Shown here: in pieces, positions 56,611 to 64,000 of the stretch
Position numbering within the stretch: position 1 is the stretch's first letter
How the letters are laid out: each line of letters starts with the position of its first letter
Origin: an uncultured Rhodospirillaceae bacterium
GTDB lineage: Bacteria > Pseudomonadota > Alphaproteobacteria > UBA8366
Length of the DNA: 64,000 nt
Reading direction: 5' to 3'
Assembly (NCBI GenBank): GCA_913043025.1
Contig: CAJWLM010000006.1
Span: 1 to 64,000, forward strand
Notes under the pieces: model-generated
What the model was told of the DNA's origin: nothing
Seen by the model: the letters and a program-made list of their open reading frames with translations, nothing else
The model's database searches: none
Translations under genes and position numbers: made by a program

Positions 56611-56624
56611 AAATCGCGCGATTT
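56611..56624. promoter_or_regulatory. 14-bp perfect palindrome upstream of the PAP2 gene
   Basis: AAATCGCGCGATTT is a self-complementary site 59-72 bases ahead of the PAP2 start, in an otherwise AT-rich gap. GTTAC/GTAAC (56587-56591, 56601-56605) lies just before it. A regulator-binding site is plausible; no known motif is claimed. Confidence 0.4.
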
Positions 56625-56682
56625 TGCGTATTAAAAAAATAAATGAGTGCCATAAATCAGGTACAAAGCGTCGGAGCCCAAT

Positions 56683-57510
56683 GTGTCGGCAGTATCCTCA
56701 ACCGACAATAATTGTCTTACACAAACCCGCGTTCAGCGAGTGCTCTCTGCTTTGCTGGCTGCGGGCTTTGGGTTGGCATTCTTATTTGTTTCCTTCCCCG
56801 AAATTGATCTATGGATCTCGAAGGCATTTTTCATTGAGCCCACTATCTTTGCGCTGACTCACTCTGAGGAGCGCCTTGCTATAATCGGATACCTCAGACA
56901 AACGGGCTTCGCAATAACGCGGATCACGATGATTGGGCTTTTTGTACTCATTGTCTCCGCATACTTGTTTCGTCGTTCTCGTCTTTGGCAACATCGCAAG
57001 AAATTGCTGTACGTCTTCTTTTGTTTTGCATTAGCTCCTGGGCTATTCGTAAGTGTCGTTTTGAAAGAGAATTGGGGTCGCGCACGGCCGGCGCACATTG
57101 CAGAGTTTGGGGGTAAAATGGAGTACACTCCGCCAATGATGCGAGCCAATCAATGTAGTGGGAATTGTTCGTTCCCGTCTGGAGAAGCATCTTTCGCCTT
57201 TTGTTTTTTAGCTTTCGCCATGATTGCAGGTCGGCGACCATTATGGATTAAGCTAGCACTTGGGTATGGAGTTTTTTTTGCTGTTCTAAGGGTCGCAGAG
57301 GGCGGGCACTTTACAAGCGACGTGGTGTTTTCTGCCCTTATCTCACTCATAACATGCCTTACTCTTTATCGTTTTATGTTTGAAAACGCATACAGATACG
57401 CGCAAATTTCGACCTGGGCGCTGAACCGAACACCTACAAAACTTAGATCGATAATAACAGATCGTGTGTCTGCTTCTGATTCTGCCAGAGAAAACGAACA
57501 AGACAGTTGA
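56683..57510 (+). CDS. PAP2 family phosphatase, lipid A-type candidate
   Basis: 275 residues, six or so helices. Motif 1 is KENWGRARPAH near residues 127-137, motif 2 reads FPSGEASFAF (Glu in place of the usual His) near 164-173, motif 3 RVAEGGHFTSDV near 204-215. The SGE-A variant recurs in some alphaproteobacterial PAP2 proteins as far as I recall. The GTG start has GGAG six bases upstream. Next to a PagL-like gene, so a lipid A phosphatase is a reasonable guess. Confidence 0.82.
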   Translation: MSAVSSTDNNCLTQTRVQRVLSALLAAGFGLAFLFVSFPEIDLWISKAFFIEPTIFALTHSEERLAIIGYLRQTGFAITRITMIGLFVLIVSAYLFRRSRLWQHRKKLLYVFFCFALAPGLFVSVVLKENWGRARPAHIAEFGGKMEYTPPMMRANQCSGNCSFPSGEASFAFCFLAFAMIAGRRPLWIKLALGYGVFFAVLRVAEGGHFTSDVVFSALISLITCLTLYRFMFENAYRYAQISTWALNRTPTKLRSIITDRVSASDSARENEQDS

Positions 57511-57623
57511 GAGACTCAAACGCATAGAAAAACCAATATTGACGCCGATATAAGTCACACACACCGATACGGTAAAACTGGAGCGGATAATCCAATTTCA
57601 GCTCCTAGAAGCGGGAACTAGAT

Positions 57624-58229
57624 ATGGAAAAATGGTGCCACATAAAAAAAATAAGTTTGTCTTTCGCGCTAGTGCTTCTATTAAATTTCACGGGGACATC
57701 AGAATCCCGTGCTCAAGACCCTGCTGTTTACTACATTGCCGGTGCTGCTCTCGCTACTGTTCTGCCCGGGTTTGTGTTTGATCTACCTCAGCCAGACTCA
57801 AAACAGGCCTTTACCAAACTCAGTGCTAGTCAATTTGATGCTGTGGATGATGAAAATAAGGCTTACGATTTTAGTTTAGAATTCCAGCCCGGTTGGACAT
57901 GGGCAAGAGTAAAACCCCTTGTTGGTATAACCGGCAATACAGATGGTAGCTTTTATGGCTGGCTTGCGGCATCTCATGACTTTCATATAACTCGCCATTT
58001 TGTAATCAACTTTAATATTGGTCCCGCATTTTACATAGGAGGGGACAAAGCCAAAAACCTTGGCTCAGCCGGTGTTTTGAGGTCAGGCTTTGAAGTTGGA
58101 TATAGATTCGATAATGCCATGAGAATCACTGGAAGTTTCCACCACATGTCGCACGGAAAGCTACTCAACCCAGACACTAATCCCGGGACAGAGATGATAG
58201 GCATAAATTTTAGTGTTCCAATTAATTAG
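57624..58229 (+). CDS. PagL-like acyloxyacyl hydrolase (lipid A deacylase family)
   Basis: 201 residues: a signal peptide ending SRA, then an 8-strand outer-membrane barrel. The end contains FHHMSHGKLL ... NPGTEMIG, matching the PagL H-x-S-(N/H) and N-P-G-x-E catalytic positions, although the His-to-Glu spacing is longer by two residues than in P. aeruginosa PagL. Predicted to remove a 3-O-acyl chain from lipid A. Same strand as the PAP2 gene, 113 bases downstream. Confidence 0.78.
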   Translation: MEKWCHIKKISLSFALVLLLNFTGTSESRAQDPAVYYIAGAALATVLPGFVFDLPQPDSKQAFTKLSASQFDAVDDENKAYDFSLEFQPGWTWARVKPLVGITGNTDGSFYGWLAASHDFHITRHFVINFNIGPAFYIGGDKAKNLGSAGVLRSGFEVGYRFDNAMRITGSFHHMSHGKLLNPDTNPGTEMIGINFSVPIN

Positions 58230-58339
58230 GACAGAATGATTAACCTGAGGCTTCAGCGTGCGATTATCTTTGAAATGTTTGCTTAGGGCGAGCGAGCGAT
58301 TGCCTAGATAGCACCTTTGGCTATACCGCATGACCCAAC

Positions 58340-58654
58340 TCAAGTGCCCGGCACCATTAAATCAACAAACGGGGCGTATTGCTGCCCGGCATGACTGTCT
58401 GAATCACGGATATCACCTTGAAAACATGGCCTTGGAATAGAGATTTTGAACGCGTAACAGTTGTCAACCTCAAAAAACTGCACTTGGTTTTCTGACATTT
58501 GATAAATCTCAGAAACCATTCTCCTATTTAGTATTCCAGTCTTTTTAACTAATTCGTAAGTTTCAGAGTCCGCGAACATAATATCTATCGTCATTACAAA
58601 TGGCCCAGCATTCTTTGATCGTACTAACTTCGCTAATTCCCCAATTGTCTTCAT
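58340..58654 (-). CDS. DUF4387 family protein
   Basis: 104 residues: ELAKLVRSKNAGPFVMTIDIMF at the start, IPRPCFQGDIRDSDSHAGQQYAPFVDLMVP at the end, which is the DUF4387 pattern. Members are usually encoded next to AtuA-type genes, as here (10 bases after it). Function unknown; probably a partner of the AtuA-like protein. Confidence 0.85.
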   Translation of the reverse strand: MKTIGELAKLVRSKNAGPFVMTIDIMFADSETYELVKKTGILNRRMVSEIYQMSENQVQFFEVDNCYAFKISIPRPCFQGDIRDSDSHAGQQYAPFVDLMVPGT

Positions 58655-58664
58655 GCGACATCTC

Positions 58665-60047
58665 CTAATTTACATTCATGTATTCAATCGGAAACATCTC
58701 GTAAGGATCCACAGGCTCCAACACATGGTTAACATTAAACCTATATACTGCGCCGCGCTCTATATGAGCTGGGCTATAGGTGCAAGCAAGTCCAGTTATT
58801 AACCCACTCCATTCAGGGATGGGTTCATGCAAAATTTTGTGGCGTGCTATCGTGGCAATCGATGTTGCAATCTCTTGACTTGATGCGGTTGCCTCTAAGA
58901 TCAGACAAACTTCATGCGAAGTCAGTTCTTTTTGTGGTTCTAAAGGACCCATGACACCATTTTTACCGTATATTCGGATATTCAATACGTAATCATCACT
59001 AGTGATAGTATCGCCATAAACATCAGTGATCCGCTTGTGAATATTGGCTTCGCCTGTTTCTAACCAGCTATCAAGCTGACGCAATATGTATGGATCTCGC
59101 ACCCCCCCTATAACAATAGTCTGATATCCAACCTTTTCCGCCCCTTCCAATTTTACCGTGTATCTTGCTGCCGGCGCAAATCCAGACTTGGATACTCTCA
59201 CACACCTATCGTTTAGTGCCTCATAAACGGATGTCGACAAATCCATTGTCCCGCTGGACTCTACGAGGCGAAATGGATCAGCATTCTCATAGAGACTATG
59301 AGAGGCGACGCTCTGTGGAGTGCAGCGGAGGTCTTGGTCCAACGGTTCAACATCAAAGTGGTCGCCACGGCATGTGGCAAAGAGGCTGTCCGCGGTTTTG
59401 CGCATTTCCACAGATGCCGCACCACACTCAAGAATTTTTGCAGCATGCCAAGCAATACCAGCAGGAATGCCCTCTCGCACAGGTATGCCGGCGTAGATCG
59501 CACAGTCGCTAGAACGACCTGTTAAAACAACCTCTGCCCCATTATCAAGCGCTTTTAAAAATGGCTCCTCGCCCATCATGCCAACTATACGTTCGGCTTT
59601 GTCTATAGTTTCTTCATCAAACATCGGAGCGGGATCGAGTGGCTTAATGCGACCCTGCCTAAAACACTTTTTAAGGAAGTTCTTGTCTTGTTCAGCATGA
59701 ATCACGGCAAGCGGAAATTTAAGGCCCTCCTCTTCCGCTATTTCCAGCAATATCTCCTTTGCCGTAGCAACATGAGGATGACCACCAGAGGTACCTGCCG
59801 TGCCAAGGAGTAATGGTATTTTTTCTTTTTGCGCAGCTAATAACATCAATCGCATATCCCGTTTGATGGATGATCTCCCGAAAGCAGTTTCACCTGAACC
59901 AAGTGGATATGGTCCTGGGTCCGTCGACCCACCATCACAACCGATGAAATGTGGCTTCTTTCCAATACCTTCTTCAAGAGACTCAGCTCTAAATCCTGCG
60001 CCGCAAACGCCTGACCCTGCAAGAATCCTTACTTCCGTCGAAACCAT
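58665..60047 (-). CDS. AtuA-like acyclic terpene utilisation family protein (DUF1446)
   Basis: 460 residues. VRILAGSGVCGAGF, IGCDGGSTDPGPYPLGSG near residues 35-52 and LLGTAGTSGGHPHVATAKEIL near 80-100 are the DUF1446/AtuA family blocks. In Pseudomonas, AtuA belongs to the citronellol/geranyl-CoA route; here no geranyl-CoA carboxylase genes are present, so the substrate is open. GGAGG lies about nine bases upstream. Pairs with DUF4387. Confidence 0.85.
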   Translation of the reverse strand: MVSTEVRILAGSGVCGAGFRAESLEEGIGKKPHFIGCDGGSTDPGPYPLGSGETAFGRSSIKRDMRLMLLAAQKEKIPLLLGTAGTSGGHPHVATAKEILLEIAEEEGLKFPLAVIHAEQDKNFLKKCFRQGRIKPLDPAPMFDEETIDKAERIVGMMGEEPFLKALDNGAEVVLTGRSSDCAIYAGIPVREGIPAGIAWHAAKILECGAASVEMRKTADSLFATCRGDHFDVEPLDQDLRCTPQSVASHSLYENADPFRLVESSGTMDLSTSVYEALNDRCVRVSKSGFAPAARYTVKLEGAEKVGYQTIVIGGVRDPYILRQLDSWLETGEANIHKRITDVYGDTITSDDYVLNIRIYGKNGVMGPLEPQKELTSHEVCLILEATASSQEIATSIATIARHKILHEPIPEWSGLITGLACTYSPAHIERGAVYRFNVNHVLEPVDPYEMFPIEYMNVN

Positions 60048-60286
60048 AATAAAATTCCTCCAACCAAATGCAAATAAGCCCAGACCTATAATAAATCGTT
60101 CCGAATTTCGTCACTATAGCTGGTGAATAAACCAGTTAATAGCCGAATTCATTAAGACAATCCTTTTAAACTTGTGAGATGACACGAAGATCTCCGCTTA
60201 AATCAGGAGCTTTTTAATGTTCAATTTTTTTTTTCAAAGTAGCTCAAAAAAATAGCTTACTTGGGATATACCTAACCGTTCAATTT

Positions 60287-61027
60287 TCAAAATAATGCCA
60301 AGCCATCTACCACGATCAGCTTTAAGCCCAGGGCCAAAAGAATTATCCTGAAAAGCATCAGGAATATCCGTTCATTAATTTTATCCAGCGCTAAGCGGCC
60401 AACGCGAGTACCAACGATGACTGCCGGGATCATGCAAAGCACAGCTATACCGTAAGATTGATAACTAAATCCTATAAATGTGAACCCTGCTATTTTGGCA
60501 ATATTTGAGACAACCCCAAAAAATCCAAGCGTCGCCACTATATTTTCTTTTTTCAAATCCTTTCGAATTACAAACACCCCAAGAATAGGGGCGATTGCAC
60601 CTACAATCATATTCAAGATGCCAGCCGCAAACCCCACCGGAAAGAAACTCCATAACGGAAGTTCATTATCCCCAAGCCAACCCTTCCTCCCACTCACCAA
60701 AGACAGAAGAACAAAAACACCGATTAGTATTTGAACAATTGCGGTTGAGAGCCCTTGGAATAACCATATTCCCAAAGCAGCACCAAAGGGTAACGGCAGG
60801 GCAAAGCGAATAATTATCGGCCAAGACATGTGGCGCCATAAAAGCCAACAGCGTGTTAAATTTGAAACTAGATGCACGGCCCCGTGAACCGGGATTGCAG
60901 CTGCTGGCGGCATAAACTGCAACATGATCGCCATTAGTGCTGCCCCCCCACCTGACCCCGCAACAGCAGTAAGGGCAGACGTAAAAAATGCCGCTATTGA
61001 TAGTATGGCAACGTCAGGAATTTGCAT
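60287..61027 (-). CDS. TSUP (TauE/SafE) family permease
   Basis: 246 residues, about eight helices: TAVAGSGGGAALMAIMLQFMPP near residues 20-41 and a second-half copy GFAAGILNMIVGAIAPILGVF near 134-154, the two-repeat pattern of TauE/SafE. Likely exports sulfite, sulfoacetate or an organic acid; not decidable. Runs in the same direction as AtuA and DUF4387, 239 bases upstream of AtuA. Confidence 0.85.
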   Translation of the reverse strand: MQIPDVAILSIAAFFTSALTAVAGSGGGAALMAIMLQFMPPAAAIPVHGAVHLVSNLTRCWLLWRHMSWPIIIRFALPLPFGAALGIWLFQGLSTAIVQILIGVFVLLSLVSGRKGWLGDNELPLWSFFPVGFAAGILNMIVGAIAPILGVFVIRKDLKKENIVATLGFFGVVSNIAKIAGFTFIGFSYQSYGIAVLCMIPAVIVGTRVGRLALDKINERIFLMLFRIILLALGLKLIVVDGLALF

Positions 61028-61166
61028 AAGTTGCTTTTCAAATTAAAACTAGACTTGTTCGTAGCATTTTTGAATAAGCGCAAGAATTGTTGAATCAAAA
61101 TGTGGCAGATCAAACTTTTCACCTCCGAATCGAGAGACAAACTGCACCTACCCTACTTGTAACTTT

Positions 61167-61565
61167 CTATTTAGTTGCTTCCTGCAAAAATCTTCCTGTT
61201 GGAGCAATTTCAGCAATCGTTCCACCCGGCGCCCGAAACTTGACCGGAATCACACCGGGAGCAGTGATGATTTCGTACCCACGCGCTCTCAACTCTTCAA
61301 TTCCAGTTTCCAAGTTGTCTACCTCAAATCCTATATGGTGAATGCATGGCTTGTCACCAGCAGCCAATGCTTCCTTTGTTTTGCTGCCTTTATCGTATTG
61401 AAGTATTGAAAGATCAATATGTCCATCCGTCAAATGACACGACCAATGTTCACGATGATGCTCACTGCGAACCTCCTTCATTCCAAGGACACCCTCGTAA
61501 AAATCACGCGCCTCTTCAATATCATCGACACGCACAGCAATATGAGCAATACGCATAGCACACAT
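61167..61565 (-). CDS. VOC family protein
   Basis: 132 residues of the glyoxalase/dioxygenase fold: MRIAHIAVRVDDIEEARDFYEGVLGM, HLTDGHIDLSILQY, HHIGFEVDNLETGIEELRARGYEI and a final PGGTIAEIAPTG. Metal-ligand His and Glu residues sit at the start of strands. GGAA precedes the ATG. 20 bases downstream of the SDR at 61586. Function beyond the fold unknown. Confidence 0.86.
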   Translation of the reverse strand: MCAMRIAHIAVRVDDIEEARDFYEGVLGMKEVRSEHHREHWSCHLTDGHIDLSILQYDKGSKTKEALAAGDKPCIHHIGFEVDNLETGIEELRARGYEIITAPGVIPVKFRAPGGTIAEIAPTGRFLQEATK

Positions 61566-61585
61566 TCCGAATTTCCTTCTTTTGG

Positions 61586-62374
61586 TTAGTGAGGCATTAA
61601 AGCTGCCCCATTAAGTTGTATAGTCTGGCCAGAAATATATCGCGAAAATGGGCCCACTAAAAAGCGAACCAATTCTGCCATGTCTTCTGGCGTACCCCTT
61701 CGTTGAAGAGGTATGCCCAAATCTGCGTGGGCCGGCTCTATCTCGCCGGAGCTTCCTACACGCTCTGTATCGAACCGGCCAACCACTGCAATATTACAAG
61801 TTATGTTATGCTCCCCGAGATCACGAGCCATTCCCCGCACCATGCCTGCCATTCCACACTTGACAGCAGACTTATGAGCTCCCATCGGCCCCGCAGAGTA
61901 AGAGCTCATCCCATGAATACCAACAACCGAACCACCGCCACGCTTGATAATATAAGGCACAGTGGCCATTGACATCCGAAAGCTGCCATCGAGCGCAACT
62001 TCTCTGAGTTCTTCCCAGTCCTCAAATGTGAGCTCAGTAAAATATTTTTTTGTCCGAATAGCCGCATTATTTACTAGGATGTCTATTCCACCAAAAGCAC
62101 TGACTGTTTCAGCAACTATTTTCTCAACATCACTTTCCTTAGTTATGTCAGCTAATATTGGAATTGCACGCCCCCCACCCTTTTCAATTTCATGGGCAAC
62201 CTCCTCGCAAAGATCTCGCGCTGACACAGCATTAATAGCAACTGCGGCGCCCGCATTCGCCAACTCGATTGCTATACGCCTCCCAATGTTTCGAGCACTA
62301 CCAGTAATTATAGCAACCTTGCCTTCAAGCTCGCTATTTCGATCAATTTTCGAGGTCTTGACGTCCTGAAACAT
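61586..62374 (-). CDS. SDR family protein lacking the catalytic Ser and Tyr
   Basis: 262 residues. The cofactor motif TGSARNIGRRIA and VNNAAI are normal, but where FabG-type SDRs have Ser and Tyr-x-x-x-Lys the sequence reads HGMSS with Gly at the Ser position and HKSAVK with Lys in place of Tyr; the following Lys remains. Same variation in the copy at the window's end. It could be a ligand-binding or non-classical reductase. Substrate unknown. Confidence 0.85.
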   Translation of the reverse strand: MFQDVKTSKIDRNSELEGKVAIITGSARNIGRRIAIELANAGAAVAINAVSARDLCEEVAHEIEKGGGRAIPILADITKESDVEKIVAETVSAFGGIDILVNNAAIRTKKYFTELTFEDWEELREVALDGSFRMSMATVPYIIKRGGGSVVGIHGMSSYSAGPMGAHKSAVKCGMAGMVRGMARDLGEHNITCNIAVVGRFDTERVGSSGEIEPAHADLGIPLQRRGTPEDMAELVRFLVGPFSRYISGQTIQLNGAALMPH

Positions 62375-62639
62375 ATGCCCTCCAGAATTTCATTCCCCAA
62401 AGATAAATGATTCCATTACATTTAGACAGGAAGTTTAGAAAATGAATAGAATAACAGAAGCTGTTTTTTATCAGCTTACTTTTTTGTTGGTGTATCAGCG
62501 AGGAAAAAAACACACCTTTCCGCTAATTGTTTACTCCTCTACGCTCTAGTTTTAATCGGCTTTCATTAGGGCCCGTGGGGTTAACGGTGCGAAAAACATG
62601 AATCAAGGCTGATCGGTGCTCATCTATTACACCGTAAAG

Positions 62640-63614
62640 TTATTTCAAAAGTGCTGTTGCCAATGCTTCCGCGCTCATAAAGGCGGCCTCCACCCTCCCC
62701 TTGATGCACCAATCTCCACAAAATGCTAGTTTACTGACAGGATCCAAAAAATATTTTTGGCCCGCTACTTTTGAGGTGCCAGCGTAACGCCACCGATGGA
62801 GTGACCGGTGCGACGCTGCCCATCCATCAATTCCAGATATTTTTTTTAATTCCTCTAACAATAAATCTTCAATTTGGGACGTCTCTGCATTAAGCAGTTT
62901 GTCGCCCCAATCGCCTGTTGATTGGACTACCAATGAAGTATTACCTGGACGCGCGGGCTTGGAACTGTCTAACCCAATCCAACCAACAGGAGAATTGCTA
63001 ACAATTGCGCCCTCCCAATCAATATCGACAGGATCATGAAAGCCAAGCATAAGGGTACTGCAGCCACGCATTTGAACACTTGCCAAGCCTTCCCTAAGCG
63101 TTGTCTCAGTGGTGAAAAGATCATGATTCTGAGGCGCAGGAATAGTCGAAATAAGTAAATCGAATGGACCTTCTTCAATACCGTTAGCAACATTTACAAA
63201 CCAACCTTGCGCACCATAGCGGCAAGTTTGAACATCAGCATCACACCTTACTTCAAGATCTCGAGCAAGATACTGGCAGAGAGAATTCATAGATGGCGTA
63301 CCAACATAAACAACTTCTTGTCGTTCTTTGTACTTAAGTGGATTACCCCCGTCGAAGGCCATGAAACGAGCATCCCAAGGCCTAATAATTCCATCCAGAA
63401 GGGCTTTATGTAAAAAATTTCGGAATTCAGCACCACGAATAGTGAAATACTGCGTGCCATGGTCGAATTGAAATTCATCGGAGTGCCTTGTTGACATGCG
63501 CCCACCCGGCCTCCAGGATTTTTCATATAAACGCACATCAAATGTGCTCTTTAGAAATTGAGCGAGTGTCAAGCCTGTGATACCCGCACCAATTATCGCT
63601 ATTTTCCCTTTCAT
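62640..63614 (-). CDS. NAD(P)/FAD-dependent, renalase-like protein
   Basis: 324 residues. IAIIGAGITGLTLAQFL (GxGxxG, FAD site) at the start, GGRMSTRHSDEFQFDHGTQYF near residues 42-62, and a terminal LAFCGDWCIKGRVEAAFMSAEALA. This resembles renalase-type flavoproteins that oxidise alpha-dihydroNAD(P). Cytosolic. Runs in the same direction as the incomplete SDR upstream by 9 bases, perhaps one operon. Confidence 0.82.
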   Translation of the reverse strand: MKGKIAIIGAGITGLTLAQFLKSTFDVRLYEKSWRPGGRMSTRHSDEFQFDHGTQYFTIRGAEFRNFLHKALLDGIIRPWDARFMAFDGGNPLKYKERQEVVYVGTPSMNSLCQYLARDLEVRCDADVQTCRYGAQGWFVNVANGIEEGPFDLLISTIPAPQNHDLFTTETTLREGLASVQMRGCSTLMLGFHDPVDIDWEGAIVSNSPVGWIGLDSSKPARPGNTSLVVQSTGDWGDKLLNAETSQIEDLLLEELKKISGIDGWAASHRSLHRWRYAGTSKVAGQKYFLDPVSKLAFCGDWCIKGRVEAAFMSAEALATALLK

Positions 63615-63623
63615 TTTTTTTCC

Positions 63624-64000
63624 CTAAAGATTCATATATGCGCCGCCATTCGAGTGAATGGTCTGGCCAGTGATGTAGCTCGCTTTTGGCCCGACGACAA
63701 ATCTTATAAGATTAGCCATATCTTGAGGCACACCTCTGCGGCCGAGCGGAACATCACAATCAACCAGCTGACGCCCTGATGATGATGATGGGTTACCGTC
63801 CCGAATGGTATCATAATGCCCAACTACGACCTGGTTCGCTCGTATGTTATAGGGAGCCAAGTCAATTGCTAAACCGCGAATAAAAGCATTCAGCCCCATC
63901 TTAGCCGCCATAACATGACTACGCCCCTTTACTCCTTGCAGCGAACTCATACCTCCAACCCCAACGAAACACCCCCCACCCCTCAGTTTCATCGAGGGTA
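63624..64000 (-). CDS. SDR family protein, incomplete at window edge
   Basis: C-terminal part of an SDR; the frame stays open to base 64000, so the N-terminus is outside. Visible part: GGCFVGVGGMSS, SHVMAAKMGLNAF and IRANQVVVGHYDT. At the catalytic Tyr position Val is found, and Gly at the Ser position, with Lys kept, like the paralogue at 61586. It ends QTIHSNGGAYMNL. Confidence 0.82.
   Translation of the reverse strand, partial: PSMKLRGGGCFVGVGGMSSLQGVKGRSHVMAAKMGLNAFIRGLAIDLAPYNIRANQVVVGHYDTIRDGNPSSSSGRQLVDCDVPLGRRGVPQDMANLIRFVVGPKASYITGQTIHSNGGAYMNL

Noticed and set aside
56683-57510. SGE in place of SGH in the PAP2 motif as a broken enzyme
   Set aside because: The variant seems usual in a subgroup of alphaproteobacterial PAP2 proteins, so loss of activity is not a safe reading.
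60225-60270. Imperfect AAGTA-GCT / AGC-TACTT repeat after the TSUP gene as terminator
   Set aside because: The T-run lies on the wrong side for the minus-strand gene.

Overview
The window looks like a chromosomal segment of an alphaproteobacterium, probably a Rhodospirillales-like, moderately AT-rich, marine-type lineage. This is an inference from gene content and order, not from any search. Markers are an EipB/DUF1849 envelope protein, the DnaA-like regulator HdaA, a tiny aa3-type cytochrome oxidase subunit IV, DinB with an N-terminal zinc ribbon, GatCAB next to an AspRS that may be non-discriminating, and the block holC-pepA-lptF-lptG-lptD-surA-pdxA-ksgA-gmk-yicC.

Layout. (1) 0-12.2 kb is an accessory, mostly plus-strand catabolic region: GST, DUF1330, two MmgE/PrpD proteins, a DUF1624 membrane protein, a PAP2 phosphatase, a THI5/NMT1-like binding protein, a VOC protein, then a compact set of thioredoxin-like fusion protein, UGSC selenoprotein, FAH/hydratase, dienelactone hydrolase and DUF6295. 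(2) 12.3-53.8 kb is the housekeeping core: gatCAB, ruvX, pyrBC, plsY, topA, rnr, an S41 protease, a Nudix hydrolase, rpmG, dinB, eipB, aspS, rnd, an M23 peptidase, hdaA, perM, pgsA-like, DUF2066, purMN, coxIV, ndk, holC, pepA, lptFG, lptD, surA, pdxA, ksgA, gmk and yicC. (3) 53.9-64 kb is accessory again: SDR, a SelW-like selenoprotein, a third MmgE/PrpD, a PAP2 plus PagL lipid A-type pair, AtuA/DUF4387, a TSUP permease, VOC, two unusual SDRs and a renalase-like flavoprotein.

The most notable content is two genes that conventional calling would truncate or miss because an in-frame TGA is probably read as selenocysteine. At 9717-10250 a UGSC-motif protein reads through TGA at 9999-10001, keeps its frame, ends in a 4-bp ATGA overlap with the next gene and carries an 8-bp hairpin with a GTT loop 19 nt after the TGA. 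At 54688-54903 (minus) a 71-residue Rdx/SelW protein has a CxxU motif, a GTGG...F core and a GAGGG-TTG start. Together they imply a selenocysteine-decoding host, although selABCD are not in this window.

Other points of interest are a PyrC that has lost a zinc-ligand His, two neighbouring SDRs lacking the catalytic Ser and Tyr, a GT-C-like membrane gene inserted between lptF and lptG, no dprA between plsY and topA, and a purM whose expected start codon reads ATA. No rRNA, tRNA, CRISPR array or insertion sequence was seen.
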